In this document: positions 23,495 through 34,600 of the stretch, in pieces
Position numbering within the stretch: the first letter of the stretch is position 1
Layout of the letters: each line of letters starts with the position of its first letter
DNA from: Homalodisca vitripennis
Taxonomy: Eukaryota; Arthropoda; Insecta; Hemiptera; Cicadellidae
DNA length: 64,000 bases
Reading direction: 5' to 3'
NCBI RefSeq assembly: GCF_021130785.1
Contig: NC_060210.1
Location: 188,302,501-188,366,500, forward strand
Notes under the pieces: model-generated
Databases searched by the model: none
Seen by the model: only the letters and a program-made list of their open reading frames with translations
What the model was told of the DNA's origin: nothing
Translations under genes and position numbers: made by a program

Positions 23495-24120
23495 TCCAGA
23501 GTTGCAGGATATTCAGGATGGGTAAGGTTGGGGATAGGGGCCGCCTCCTGTCGAGGTACTCAAGGAAAGATTTTGGGCATAAAATCAGTCATGTCTCCTT
23601 GAAGAAGAAGAGAAGGACAACTCTATACCAGCCTCTTCAGACAAAGCAGGCAGGGGTGACACGTCCTTATGTTTAGAATAGCATCTGCCTCTAACACTTC
23701 AGTCGAAACTCCAAGTCATCTTCGGCAGTAGATTAGATCAATCTACCTACCCTTGCACCCCAATATCTCGAAATTTTCGATGCGACATTTTTTTGATGTG
23801 CCACACCTGGAAACCCATAAGGTTGCCCAGATTTAAGTGACACATCGGGTTTTGCTGTACCCATTATAGGTTCAACTTAAAGGTCCCACAAGGAGGGAGA
23901 GCGGGCTATAGCTTGGTCATGTCATGTTGGAAGTAAAGGAGGCTTGCTCTGTTCCAGCCTCCTACAGTCATAGTGGATAGGTTTAGTTAATTACTCCATC
24001 GTGTTTAGACTAGCAACAAGTTCTTAACACTAAGGGTGCTCCGACCATTCCCCACTCCCACCAACCATCCTTTACAGTACACTAGAACTTTCGACCCATA
24101 CTAGGCAGAGTGATCACCTC
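23495..24120 (+). repeat. Dispersed repeat family B, longer copy
   Basis: GC-richer segment made of related sub-blocks. The second half (23,885-24,100: GAGAGCGGGCTATAGCTTGG, CTCTGTTCCAGCCTCCTACA, AGGGTGCTCCGACCATTCCC) is about 85-90% like 26,620-26,830. The first half contains CTTGCACCCCAATATCT and GTTCAACTTAAAGG blocks that also follow in the 26.6-kb copy. A 63-codon frame (23,485-23,676) covers part of it but is not kept in the other copy. Confidence 0.75.
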
Positions 24121-24949
24121 TCTTCTTGAACTTAATCAAAACAATGTAGATATCAATCAAGTCATTTCTTATGGGAAATTCCACCGACTTTATTAATAAC
24201 TAGTTTTATTTATGTTCAAGTTAAGTTGTCTCTCTCCTCGTGTCCAATACAGGTATAAATTATATAAATAAACGTTTTAGCGCGATTAGAAATGTCAGGT
24301 GTCAAAGGTTTCACCACAAAATCTCTCGGCGATTGATTTCACTGTAGCGTTGGGAAATGCTAGAATTATCTGTCATGGCTTCGGTTTTTAGAGAGGGGAA
24401 TAAAAATACGCAAATGCTTTTGGACCGTTTTCCCCGTAAAAACATGGTTTAGTACAACTTATTAAATGCCTCTGACGTCGAGAGAACCCTCTGGAAAGAT
24501 TGAAAGTGCATTTATTAGCCAAATGACAATTACTGATCTTTAATAAGACTATTTATTGAGTATGAATACCCTTATGAAAATACAATAAATTCTCTATGTA
24601 CAGTGGTAAATAAAAACTCTAATAAATAGGTCAATGAATACAAAACAATCTATACTGTATTTGTTATATTAAATGGACAACTGTTTCATATTAATTAATA
24701 TTGGGATAGTTATGACGATAAAGTCTTAATTATTTAATTAAAATAATTAAGAATATTAACTAACGGTTTTTATACGGTACGTTACGCAGTTTAAGGCTGT
24801 TTGTGTTTAGGGCAAAGATGCCAGAGAATTTCTAATAAAGACATATTGTGTGTTCAACCAATTAACGAGAAAGAGACAAAGTGGACCAAATAAAGTCGAG
24901 CAAAGTGTAAATAATCACTAATAGTTCCCCTTTCTCTTTAAATAACACA
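24121..24949. other. AT-rich, nothing recognised
   Basis: No supported feature. Confidence 0.5.
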
Positions 24950-25013
24950 ACTTGGATTAATCTTGTTAATTATGTAACTAAACTGTTACATAATTAACAA
25001 GATTAATCCAAGT
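24950..25013. repeat. Perfect hairpin 1 of a double hairpin
   Basis: Arms of 29 nt (24,950-24,978 and 24,985-25,013) are exact reverse complements around the loop TAAACT. The outer bases of its second arm overlap the first arm of hairpin 2. Confidence 0.95.
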
Positions 25014-25102
25014 CAGCAATAGAATGCTTGTAAAACAGAAATTTGCACAAAACTAAACTGTTTGTGCAAATTTCTGTTTTACAAGCATTCTATTGCTGAC
25101 TT
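25010..25102. repeat. Perfect hairpin 2 of a double hairpin
   Basis: Arms of 42 nt (25,010-25,051 and 25,061-25,102) are exact reverse complements around the loop ACTAAACTG. The loop shares ACTAAACTG with the loop region of hairpin 1. Confidence 0.95.
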
Positions 25103-25189
25103 AGTTATCGGTTACAATTTTGGAAAGACTAAGATGTTATAAAATTAACGGAAGATCCAATTTTTTGGGCAATAAAATAATGAAAGTCA

Positions 25190-25960
25190 TACAAACTGGA
25201 AATTTTCTCAGACAATTTCTAAGAATATTGAGTGTAAATCGCATTAAAATAAAGTATAAGGATTAGGGGTTGTCACAAAATCGACGAACGTTTCCGTTTA
25301 AGCCGGAATGGCTATATGTATTGTTTTAACTCTAAATAAACTATATCCATTTATATAAATAAAAGTGTTCATGTTAAAACCGGTTTATTTGTCTTTTTCT
25401 ATTAAATTAATATGAAACTTCCTTCCTACTAAGGAAATTATTTCTGATAATCTTAATCTGTAAAATACAAATACTTGTATATTAAGTATTTAAGAAACGA
25501 TAAAAGATATATGCTGTTTGTAAAACATTCGTTTATTACTTAGTTTTCAAGGCTGTAATATGTTTATAACTTTAATAATTTCATTGACCAATGGGAAGAT
25601 TAAAAGAGTTCAGAAGTAAGTTTTTGGGTATTTTTTAAAATGAATAATCAAGGTTACGGGTACTAACAACTTCGGCAATTTTTTATAATGTTGAGAGTGT
25701 CTGAATATGTGTCATAAAATTTACAATTTGTATTGATGAGTATAAACGTGACGTTACAGTACTGATGTTCTTTTGAGGGCAAGGCTATTTACAGAGAAGT
25801 ATAAAAGGCCGAGATAAAATCAGAGATTGTAATGGAAGTGTCTGATAGACGAAAGTCACCTTAATTGCTTGAGGCTTTCCATTATATCCAGGTCAATTAT
25901 CGCTTCTGCGGAAAGCTCCGTTATATTCTGCTTTAACACACTTTAGTTATAAAGGGGGTT
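25190..25960 (+). repeat. Diverged third copy of the palindrome-arm sequence (inner part)
   Basis: Collinear with right arm 19,030-19,730, same orientation. Shared blocks include GTAAATCGCATTAA, GTACAAATACTTGTA-like, GGAGGACTAAAAGAGTTC-like, GTAAGTTTTTGGG, and TTAATTGCTTGAGGCTTTCC followed by ATTATATCCAGGTC. Identity is roughly 75-85% by eye, lower than between the two arms, so this is an older copy of the same repeat. Confidence 0.8.
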
Positions 25961-26564
25961 TGAGCGTAGGATTGATTCTTCGATGTTCAAAGTATTGATT
26001 TTCACGACTCAAATAACAAATTTTGATTTTGTTTACTTTATAAATGTTTAATTGCGCAAGTGAAATATAAATAATTAACTGATTTTCATGGAGTGGATAT
26101 GATGGGTTGAAATATTTAATCTGAATTGGGTTAATCGGAAGGTTTCAATATTCTGAGTGTGTAGAACAAAATATTCTATAATTCGCTTCAAGGAGACTGA
26201 GAAGAGTGACTTGGTACAAGTACATTTAGCGTGTACATAGAAACATTTGGAACTATAAATTATACGTCTATGTTCCGACAATTATTATTTTTATGCTTTT
26301 AAACTAAACCATATTACTGACGGAACTGTTATCATCTAAACTTTTTATTTAGATTATAAAGAAAAGCTAATAAAAAAAGTGATAGAAGGTATTGTCACAT
26401 TAAAGAGCGTGGCAGTGTCCTTTTTTATCGTGTAAAGTGTTTGGCTCACCTTTCTATTAGCATGAAAATAAAAATCAGACTTTCGGTTTACCTGGGACAG
26501 CAAGCAGAGAAATTCTCTCAATGTACTTAGTCGTAAAAGAACCTTTGCATTTTATTCCGGGTCG
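25961..26564. other. AT-rich, no gene
   Basis: A 68-codon minus-strand frame at 26,075-26,281 has no recognisable features. Otherwise nothing is seen. Confidence 0.5.
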
Positions 26565-26960
26565 ATTCCATTTTAAGGATGGGTAGAGTTGTTGGTAGCA
26601 GCTGTTTCATCGAAATCCCACATGGAGAGAGAGCGGGCTATAGCTTGGTCATGTCACGTTGTAAGTAAGGGAGGCTTGCTCTGTTCCAGCCTCCTACAAT
26701 CGTAGCGGATAGGTGTAGTTACTCTCTCATGTTTAGGCTAACCACAGTTCTTAACATTAAGGGTGCTCCGACCATTCCCCACTTCCCAACAACCATCCTT
26801 TGCAGTACACTAGAACTTTCGATCCATCCTTGCACCCCAATATCTGGACATTTGTGGGTATGATTTGTCGGTCCTGGACATCCATGGAGTGGCCCAGACT
26901 AAAGTGACACATCAGTTTTACTGTACCCAGTGTAGGTTCAACTGGAAGGTAAAAGTGCTA
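26565..26960 (+). repeat. Dispersed repeat family B, second copy
   Basis: Matches 23,885-24,100 and then the CTTGCACCCCAATATCT to TGTAGGTTCAACT block of 23,750-23,880. The sub-blocks come in a different order from the first copy, consistent with a tandem unit opened at different points. It lies inside the diverged third arm copy, so it is a later insertion there. Confidence 0.75.
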
Positions 26961-27289
26961 GGGTGACAGTAATATTACTATGTCACTTTATGATAGTACT
27001 AAGTTGATTTAAATTTCTTCATTCTGATACTTTCTCGCTGCCATCATGCTTATAAGACCAATTTATAGGTGTTAGAAATGATTTTTTATGTTCTAAAATT
27101 TATATGTACTTGAACTATATGTTAGGAGTTATGGTAGTCCCAAGTTCATTGGGTTCGACTTTTATTTTTAATATATACACACCGAACTCTTTCTTACGAG
27201 GCTACGTTGATATTATAAGGTCGATGTCATTTTCCATATGGTAGCGTTCATATTCTATTTGATCTTGCTCCGATTGGTGGATTCCAAGG

Positions 27290-27470
27290 TAAAAAAAAAA
27301 AGAATAGACAAGGATTGACAGGTGTGCCACATTGACATTTCACTCTCCCGATAAGTCCCGCAAATCCCACTTGAGCCACGGGATCCTGCGTTGATGGATT
27401 CTGCGGCGATAGTGGCTCAACTGTTTGATACATTACTGATACACGGAGGTTCGCGATTTTACCTCATCAA
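27290..27470 (+). repeat. Diverged third copy of the arm terminus (258-bp unit end)
   Basis: GACAGGTGTGCCAC, CCGATAAGTCCCGCAAATCC, CACTTGAGCC and GATGGATTCTGCGGCGATAG match right arm 21,130-21,260 in the same orientation. It is a single unit only, not an array. Confidence 0.85.
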
Positions 27471-27584
27471 TTACCTTCAAATCGTGCCACAACCACTTGT
27501 TTAGATTTTAAGGGAAACTAAGATTGTTAGCATGTTTAATAGACGCCAGAAATCGAAAAAATGGTCCGAAATTTTCACAGAGAA

Positions 27585-29118
27585 ATGATTGGGAGTGTGC
27601 TTCATTATCAACTTGTACTGTTTGAGAGTTCTGTTGTTTGCTGTCGATCCCGCGGTTTTTTTATGTTGTAGTTTAGTTCTGACACGGAGATATGTGCTTC
27701 ATTATCAACTTGTACTGTTTGAGAGTTCTGTTACTTGTTGTCGATCCCGCGGTTTTTTATGTTGCAGTTTGGTTCTGACACGGAGAAGTGTGCTTCACTA
27801 TCAAGTTGTTTTGTTTGAGAGTTATGTTGTTTGGTGTCGATCCCGCGGTTTTTTATGTTGTAGTTCGTGTCGATCCCGCGGTTTTTTATGTTGTCGTTTA
27901 GTTCTGACAGGGAGAAATGTGCTTCATTATCAACTTGTTCTGTTTAAGAGTTCTCTTGTTTGTTCTCGATCTCACGTTATGTTATATTGTAGTTTGGTAC
28001 TGACACGGAGAAGTGTGCTTCATTATCAACTTGTTCTGTTTAAGAGTTCTGTTGTTTGTTGTCGATCTCACGTTATGTTATATTGTAGTTTGGTACTGAC
28101 ACGGAGAAGTGTGCTTCATTATCAACTTGTTCTGTTTAAGAGTTCTGTTGTTTGCTCTCGATCTCACGTTATGTTATATTGTAGTTTGGTACTGACACGA
28201 AGAAGTGTGCTTCATTATCAACTTGTTCTGTTTAAGAGTTCTGTTGTTTGCTCTCGATCTCACGTTATGTTATATTGTAGTTTGGTACTGACACGAAGAA
28301 GTGTGCTTCATTATCAACTTGTTCTGTTTAAGAGTTCTGTTATTTGTTCTCGATCTCACGTTATGTTATATTGTAGTTTGGTACTGACACGGAGAAGTGT
28401 GCTTCATTATCAACTTGTTCTGTTTAAGAGTTCTGTTGTTTGTTCTCGATCTCACGTTATGTTATATTGTAGTTTGGTACTGACACGGAGAAGTGTGCTT
28501 CATTATCAACTTGTACTATTTGAGAGTTCTGTTGTTTGTTGTCGATCTCACGTTATGTTATATTGTAGTTTGGTACTGACACGGAGAAGTGTGCTTCATT
28601 ATCAACTTGTACTATTTGAGAGTTCTGTCGTTTGTTGTCGATCTCACGTTATGTTATATTGTAGTTTGGTACTGACACGGAGAAGTGTGCTTCATTATCA
28701 ACTTGTACTATTTGAGAGTTCTGTTGTTTGTTGTCGATCTCACGTTATGTTATATTGTAGTTTGGTACTGACACGGAGAAGTGTGCTTCATTATCAACTT
28801 GTTCTGTTTGAGAGTTCTGTTGTTTGTTGTCGATCTCACGTTATGTTATATTGTAGTTTGGTACTGACACGGAGAAGTGTGCTTCATTATCAACTTGTTC
28901 TGTTTGAGAGTTCTGTTGTTTTTTGTCGATCCCACGTTATGTTATATTGTAGTTTGGTACTGACACGGAGAAGTGTGCTTCATTATCAACTTGTTCTGTT
29001 TGAGAGTTCTGTTGTTTGTTGGTCGATCTCACGTTATGTTGTATTGTAGTTTGGTACTGACACGGAGAAGTGTGCTTCATTATCAACTTGTACTGTTTGA
29101 GAGTTCTGTTGTTTGTCT
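27585..29118 (+). repeat. 96-bp satellite, about 16 units
   Basis: CATTATCAACTTGT recurs every 96 bp (for example 28,021 and 28,117). The first units carry GTCGATCCCGCGGTTTTTT; later ones carry CTCACGTTATGTTATATTG in the same place, so two variants succeed one another. One partial unit is duplicated near 27,850-27,895. The period is a multiple of three, which gives an uninterrupted frame (27,589-29,049, 486 codons, 32-residue repeat), but near-identity at the DNA level and lack of any domain argue against a protein gene. It lies about 120 bp after the arm terminus copy. Confidence 0.93.
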
Positions 29119-29584
29119 CGATATGTTCTACGGGTTTATAAATAAAACAATGAGATCTAAATCTAATTGAAATGGAATTATCTTTATGATACAACTACGT
29201 AACTGTATTGTTTTTATAAGAATATGGGTTTTTATTACCATTAAATTCAATATTATGTTATTATGTATTGCATATTTCTTTTAGTAGTAGCTCTTAAAAG
29301 GAGTTATAAAACATTTCAAGAAAAGAACGCAAAAGGCACCAATACTATTGAAAGTATAGGTGTGAAAGTAACGGAATAAAGTTATATGAGGTTAGTTTTA
29401 TATATTTTAAAACGTTAGTTATTACGAAATAGGACGACTTTTAGTGAAATTGTATCGAGAAAAACTAAAAACTGAATAACATACTTACTGTATATACTAT
29501 AGTACCTGTATTTTGTTATAGCAATACGAGTGTAGGAATAGAAACGTATAAACCACTGTGTACTATATATCCTGTGCAGCAATA
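29119..29584. other. AT-rich, nothing recognised
   Basis: No supported feature. Confidence 0.5.
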
Positions 29585-29715
29585 CCCGTGGCCAAATTAC
29601 ATCTTACTCCCCCCTCCCCTCTTCTAAATGACCGCTGGCAGGGATGAGTTAGAGTGTTTGGGGAACGTTAACTGCCGACGGTCCTGGCGATATGTTATAA
29701 CTCCCCCTGTAGCCG
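29585..29715 (-). repeat. Dispersed repeat family C, minus copy
   Basis: Its reverse complement shares, in order, GGGAGTTATAA, AGGACC, GTTAACGT, CCCTGCCA, GCCAGCGGT, GGCCACG and GTAATTTG with 44,265-44,390. It is GC-richer than its surroundings. Confidence 0.7.
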
Positions 29716-29811
29716 GCGCTTTAGTTGTATAGTTTATGGACATTCTATACTTACTAATGAAGTCAACTATTTTATCGTTATGGAAAATTAGTTATTTTGA
29801 ACATCCTTGCA

Positions 29812-29972
29812 GATTATTCACAAATTCTGATAAGAGTTTTTTAAACCACATCGCCCTTCAGACTAATTTCTAGTTCGTATTTCAAAACTCCAATATGGAT
29901 TTTTTAATTCTCAATACCTAACAGAGACTATTGTCTATGCCACCTTTCCCATCATTCAGATATGGGTTAGTT
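29812..29972 (+). repeat. Direct repeat D, copy 1
   Basis: About 80% like 31,490-31,652. Shared are TTCACAAATTC, CAAAACTCCAATATGGATTT / CACAACTCCAATATGGATTT, AATTCTCAATACC and ATTCAGATATGGGTT. Confidence 0.8.
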
Positions 29973-31489
29973 ACCGACTCATTTTAAAAACTACTAATAA
30001 GTAATATTATTACAATATAATATATTATATTATCACTCCTAGATTATCCCATGTATTAATATTAAAGTTTGTAGTTTTTTTTTTATCAAGTTTTGATATC
30101 TAGACAGAAGGGCAAAGACACGATTTCAGGAATGCCTTGTCAGGTCCTTAATGAAATTTGTAAAACTATTCTACAAATAAAGATTAAGACAACAGTTCAA
30201 TGTCAAAGAAAATTTAAAAGGAAGCTTCTGGTTTCATCTGTGAGATATTTAGTTCTTAAACGCTGAATTTTTATGCATCGGAACACAGTTTAATTGTTTG
30301 TACAGTGTTCAATATTTCTGATAACTGAGAGTTTTATTATTAATTTCATTGTTTATTGGTAGATAATAAATTTAAATATCGTTTTCCTACATGGGTCCAC
30401 ATTTGTTTAATCAAATTCTAAATAAAATTAAAACAATTAAAACCTTAAATTCTTTTTGTAATGCTATAACTAATTGGTTACTTAGTCAAACTGAACAGAT
30501 AGATGTCATACACAACAGATTAGTCTAAAATATTCTTAACTGAATTATTTCTTTTTCTCATCTGCAAACTAAAGTTCGTCCACTTTATAAACAATTATTT
30601 TATTTTATTGCATTTCTCTTTTAAATAGTAACCAATATAACAAAACATTTTGTTGAATCTTAATATTATTTCCATCAGTCTAAAATGTCAAGATAATATT
30701 GTCATTATATAAATTGTATTTTTAAAATAGATGATTTTAAAGTCTTCAATATATTAGTCTTTTATGTATATTTAAACATTGTATTTAAAAATAAGATTGG
30801 CAAGAGTTTAAATTGATTAATTTGTGCTCTTATCAACGTTAATGTATTTTATTTTAAGGTTAATTTTAGTTAAATGTAGTGAAAAACTTTCAATATACCG
30901 CAGTGATCTGCACATCAAGTCCTTTTCAGAGAAAACCGGACTGTTATCAGACCTTTCCTTGTTTAGTTTTATCTAACCACGCAACTTGTTACTGTGGTTA
31001 GATTATATTGCTTAATAATCTTGTTTGTAAAGTCTATATTTTTTCGGAATAAATCTCATTATCTCTCAAAATATAAAGCTAAAACGTAGTTCAATGTGTG
31101 TAAACAATAAGTCAAATATCTTGTGAGGAAAAATTATAGAGTGCAATAATTTGAGGGCGTTCTTGTGTGATCTCGTTCACTTTGATTAAACTGCGCCATC
31201 ATCTTAAATGTCAGCTTGAGTGTTCTCTCACACAGGAAGTTTAACAACAGTCTTCAGCGGTAATCTGCGGTAGCTCCACTGAACTTCTGGAAGACGGAAA
31301 CACACTTTACAGGTATTCAATTCTAAAATCACATCATAGATTAAATTTCTAGTTCGTGTTTCATACATTACGATATAGGTTTCATTTCCCATCAGAAACT
31401 CATTTCTAGTTAAATGGGTGTTCAGCTTTACATCTTTCGCTGTAGGTTTTTTAATGTCCAACCAATCAGAGACTAATGTTTAGCGTAGT
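29973..31489. other. AT-rich, no gene
   Basis: A minus-strand 77-codon frame (31,228-31,461) has no recognised domain. A small inverted repeat ATCTAACCAC ... GTGGTTAGAT lies near 30,972-31,005. Otherwise nothing is seen. Confidence 0.5.
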
Positions 31490-31652
31490 GTTCACAAATT
31501 CCGATAATGGTTTTTAAAATCACATTGCCCTTAAGACTCATTTTTTCTTCACATTTCACAACTCCAATATGGATTTTATTTAATTCTCAATACCCAACAA
31601 AGACTATTGTCAATGCCACCTTTCACAACATTCAGATATGGGTTTCTTAAAT
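31490..31652 (+). repeat. Direct repeat D, copy 2
   Basis: See copy 1 at 29,812-29,972. The spacing of about 1.7 kb in the same orientation suggests repeated segments of one element. Confidence 0.8.
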
Positions 31653-32479
31653 TCCATTGCTATTCATTCCATTCTATATTTTTGGTTACAAAAATCGTCC
31701 TCTGAAAGTATCTTTTATAGTTAGGGTCGAACCTGTTAACCATAAATGGAATATCACGGGTTCGAATGCAGCATTGATAAATAAAAATGAATCTGAATTA
31801 AATAAATTATGCTTCAGATTGTATTTTCACTTGTAACAAAAATTGAAAATGGATTTATGTATATCCTTTTTCACCCGAAAAATATTATACTTATAATATT
31901 TACTTATTTACTTTAATAATACTTATTATTTACTTTTTAAATATTTAAAAATAGGCAATGGTGTATATTAATTCTTTAAAAAATGGTGTATCTCAGCTTG
32001 TACTTCCTTTTCCTTAATAAATGTACGGTATTCAAAAAAAGCTAACGGTATCTTAAAAAAATATTTAATGACTTCTTACAGTCATCAGAGTATATTTATA
32101 GTATTAATATGACGCAAAAATTCCAGTAAAAACTAGCATAAATGATGTGAAAAAAATAATTGAAACTTTAGTAAAAGTGAACAAAAAATGAGATCACAAG
32201 AACTAAGCCCGCGCTGAAGGTTCAAAATGACTTTCCGCTTCAAGTTAATTCATGTTTTATTCTGTTGACGATTTTCAATTCATTCGTTAATAATGTAAAA
32301 GCTGAGAATGCAAGAAGGTCTTTAAATTCGAGGTAATTATAATTCATTGGATTTTTATAACGAAATAATTGAGTCTCTTCTTAAAGTAAACACACGGTTA
32401 TGACATTGACAAATGACTTTATTTTGTATAATGGGACGTACCTTATCGAGCACTCTTTAATTAATTTTATCTTTACACG
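31653..32479. other. AT-rich, nothing recognised
   Basis: No supported feature. Confidence 0.5.
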
Positions 32480-32690
32480 AGGTGTAAAAGTGATGGTAAA
32501 TAACATATATATATATATAAATATATATATAATTTATATATTATTATTATATATATATTTTTTCATTATCCCCTTTCCCCAATCGTAGTATCACTGAAGC
32601 ATATCGCTCATACAGTGTGAGTTAAACGTACACATAATCTCTGTTTAATGTTTTATGGATAAATATGGAGGTGTAAAAGTGATGGTAAAT

Positions 32691-32744
<54 letters not shown>

Positions 32745-32905
32745 ATATTATTATATATATATATATATAATTTATATATTATTATATATATATTTTTTCA
32801 TTATCCCCTTTCCCCAATCGTAGTATCACTGAAGCATATCACTCATACAGTGTGAGTTCAACGTACACATAATCTCTGTTTAATGTTTTATGGATAAATA
32901 TGGAG
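32480..32905 (+). repeat. ~190-bp tandem duplication with (TA)n
   Basis: Units start with GGTGTAAAAGTGATGGTAAA at 32,481 and 32,670. Each has a (TA)n block of different length, then CATTATCCCCTTTCCCCAATC and a tail ending in TTTATGGATAAATATGGAGG. The second unit has two extra TA blocks. The unit tail is the same sequence as the outer end of the inverted repeat that follows. Confidence 0.9.
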
Positions 32906-33501
32906 GAGTGGAACTTGGGACACCTTTCTAGAAAATAAAAGTGAACTTTCTAGTCATCGTTACAACTTTGCCCACTTCCCTAAAATGGGGTTTTTTGGGG
33001 TAAAATTTTTAAATGTAAAGACCCATTAAGTTGATAGGTCTTGATAAAAGAAGAAGAACAGTGAAAACTAGAGCTTTCTATCTCAACCCAGTACAAAATA
33101 GCAGCTCCTTGAAATTAAATACATTGACATTGACATTCTAAAGGAAAACCCACTTTTCTTTCAAAATAAAACCATTTATTAACTGCTGCAGGGCAGGCCT
33201 CTATCTTATCAGTTTTGAGGAAGTCCAGTATTATGTTCGTTTTTGATAGGAATTATCAAAGTTAAGATGTGTTTTTGTGATACTTAACGTTGAAATGGAG
33301 TGTTTAAGTGTAAAATAGCTTAATGGTTGAACACCTAATGGGTTTTCAAATATAAAATTTTGAACCGCTGCTCCCAAAATCCCATTTTGGGGAAATGGGC
33401 AAAGTTTTAACAGTGAATAAAAGGTTCACTTCTATTTCCTAAAAAGGTGTCCCGAGTTCCATTCCTCCACCTATATCTATAAAAAACTAAACAGAGATTA
33501 T
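32869..33501. mobile_element. Long-inverted-repeat element (fold-back or MITE-like, ~630 bp)
   Basis: Left arm 32,869-33,010 and right arm 33,361-33,501 are inverted copies of about 140 nt, about 80-85% alike: ATAATCTCTGTTTA..., GGAAC(T)GGGACACCTTT and AACTTTGCCCA(C/T)TTCC face their complements. The middle (33,011-33,360) is non-coding. No clear target duplication was found because the left end merges with the tandem duplication. No transposase is encoded, so the class is uncertain. Confidence 0.75.
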
Positions 33502-34264
33502 ACATAATTTTAACTTTGTACAATAAACCTAAGCAGGCCCGATATAAGATCCTGTGGGCGTGGCGCTGGCAGAGGAATGAATGAAAAATTGTGAATAAAT
33601 AAAACATATTATGTAGAAGGTAATAATTTATTTTGCTATTGCTTAAAGTGTTATATGATTTAATACATACAATGGGTTGTAAAAACTCAGTTTTTGTGTA
33701 GATTCGTAAAATATAAATTCATTTTTTTGTAAGTTTTATTTAAATAATAACGATTAAATAAATATATTAAAATACTTTTTTAATTTCTCTCTAATGTTTA
33801 ATCTAAATTTATTTATTGTTTTCAATTTATGGGCTTAATTAATTTTAAGGGTTTTTAAAATTTATATAGGTTAAGTGTATAAAAGTATCTCTTCTTTGAG
33901 GAACATCCAACGTGAGGCGATCAAAGAACTCCCCTAAAATGCATATCTACGAGGCAGAAGTTTACGAAAGATTGTGCAATTTTAAAATTTAACGTTTAAT
34001 ATAATATATTCCTTGCAGTACTACAGAGCACATTTTGCATGCTTCCTTATTTAGAGCACAGACATGCAGCACAATATACTTTTTTATAACGAGAAAAAAA
34101 TAGTACTTATTATTTACCTATACGACTGCTATTAGAATACTATCTACGAGTACATTACGATACTTTATGATTGTAAATTTTAACGTTTCAAATGTATAAA
34201 ATATATTCTACAGGGGTATTCTTTGTTATTCTCCATATTATTATGTGTATGATATCATGAAAGG
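33502..34264. other. AT-rich, nothing recognised
   Basis: No supported feature. Confidence 0.5.
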
Positions 34265-34600
34265 ATGTTCGATTGCCAAAGTCTACTCGTAGTCGTCGTT
34301 TTGACAGTGATTGATCTCCAGTTGAGTGAGGAAGTGCGGTTTGTATTATCTACATTGACTTGTAAAAGCCCTTCCATCACTTCTATTTGCGAAACCTTCC
34401 AACGTTTGAATATCTTTCTGATCTTACTCGTTAGATCAAAATTTATCGTTTCCTATTATGGAGTGCCTCAAGGCTCCAATCTCAACCCTCGGTGTGTTGT
34501 TGTTTATAAATAGCATCTATTCTATTGTGCGTTCCGTAGCATTCAGCGATGTGCTCATAATTTATTAATGAAGTGCAGTTAAAGATAAATCATTCATATG
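34265..34600 (+). pseudogene. LINE reverse transcriptase remnant (short)
   Basis: A frame of 82 codons ends in SYYGVPQGSNLNP (near 34,455-34,490), which is the RT motif GxPQGSxLGP of non-LTR retrotransposons with one changed residue. Beyond it, in shifted frames, ..SIYSIVRSVAFS.. fits the region before the catalytic YADD box, but the box itself is lost. Only this RT palm fragment is recognisable, with stops and frameshifts on both sides. A Jockey/CR1-like source is likely but not proven. Confidence 0.65.

Noticed and set aside
27589..29049. 486-codon open frame with 32-residue repeats as a protein gene
   Set aside because: It exists because the 96-bp satellite period is divisible by three. 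The DNA units are nearly identical at all codon positions, and no domain, promoter or intron structure is seen.
32400..32855. Hydrophobic Tyr/Ile-rich frames as membrane peptides
   Set aside because: They are translations of (TA)n tracts. The same applies to 61,116-61,382.
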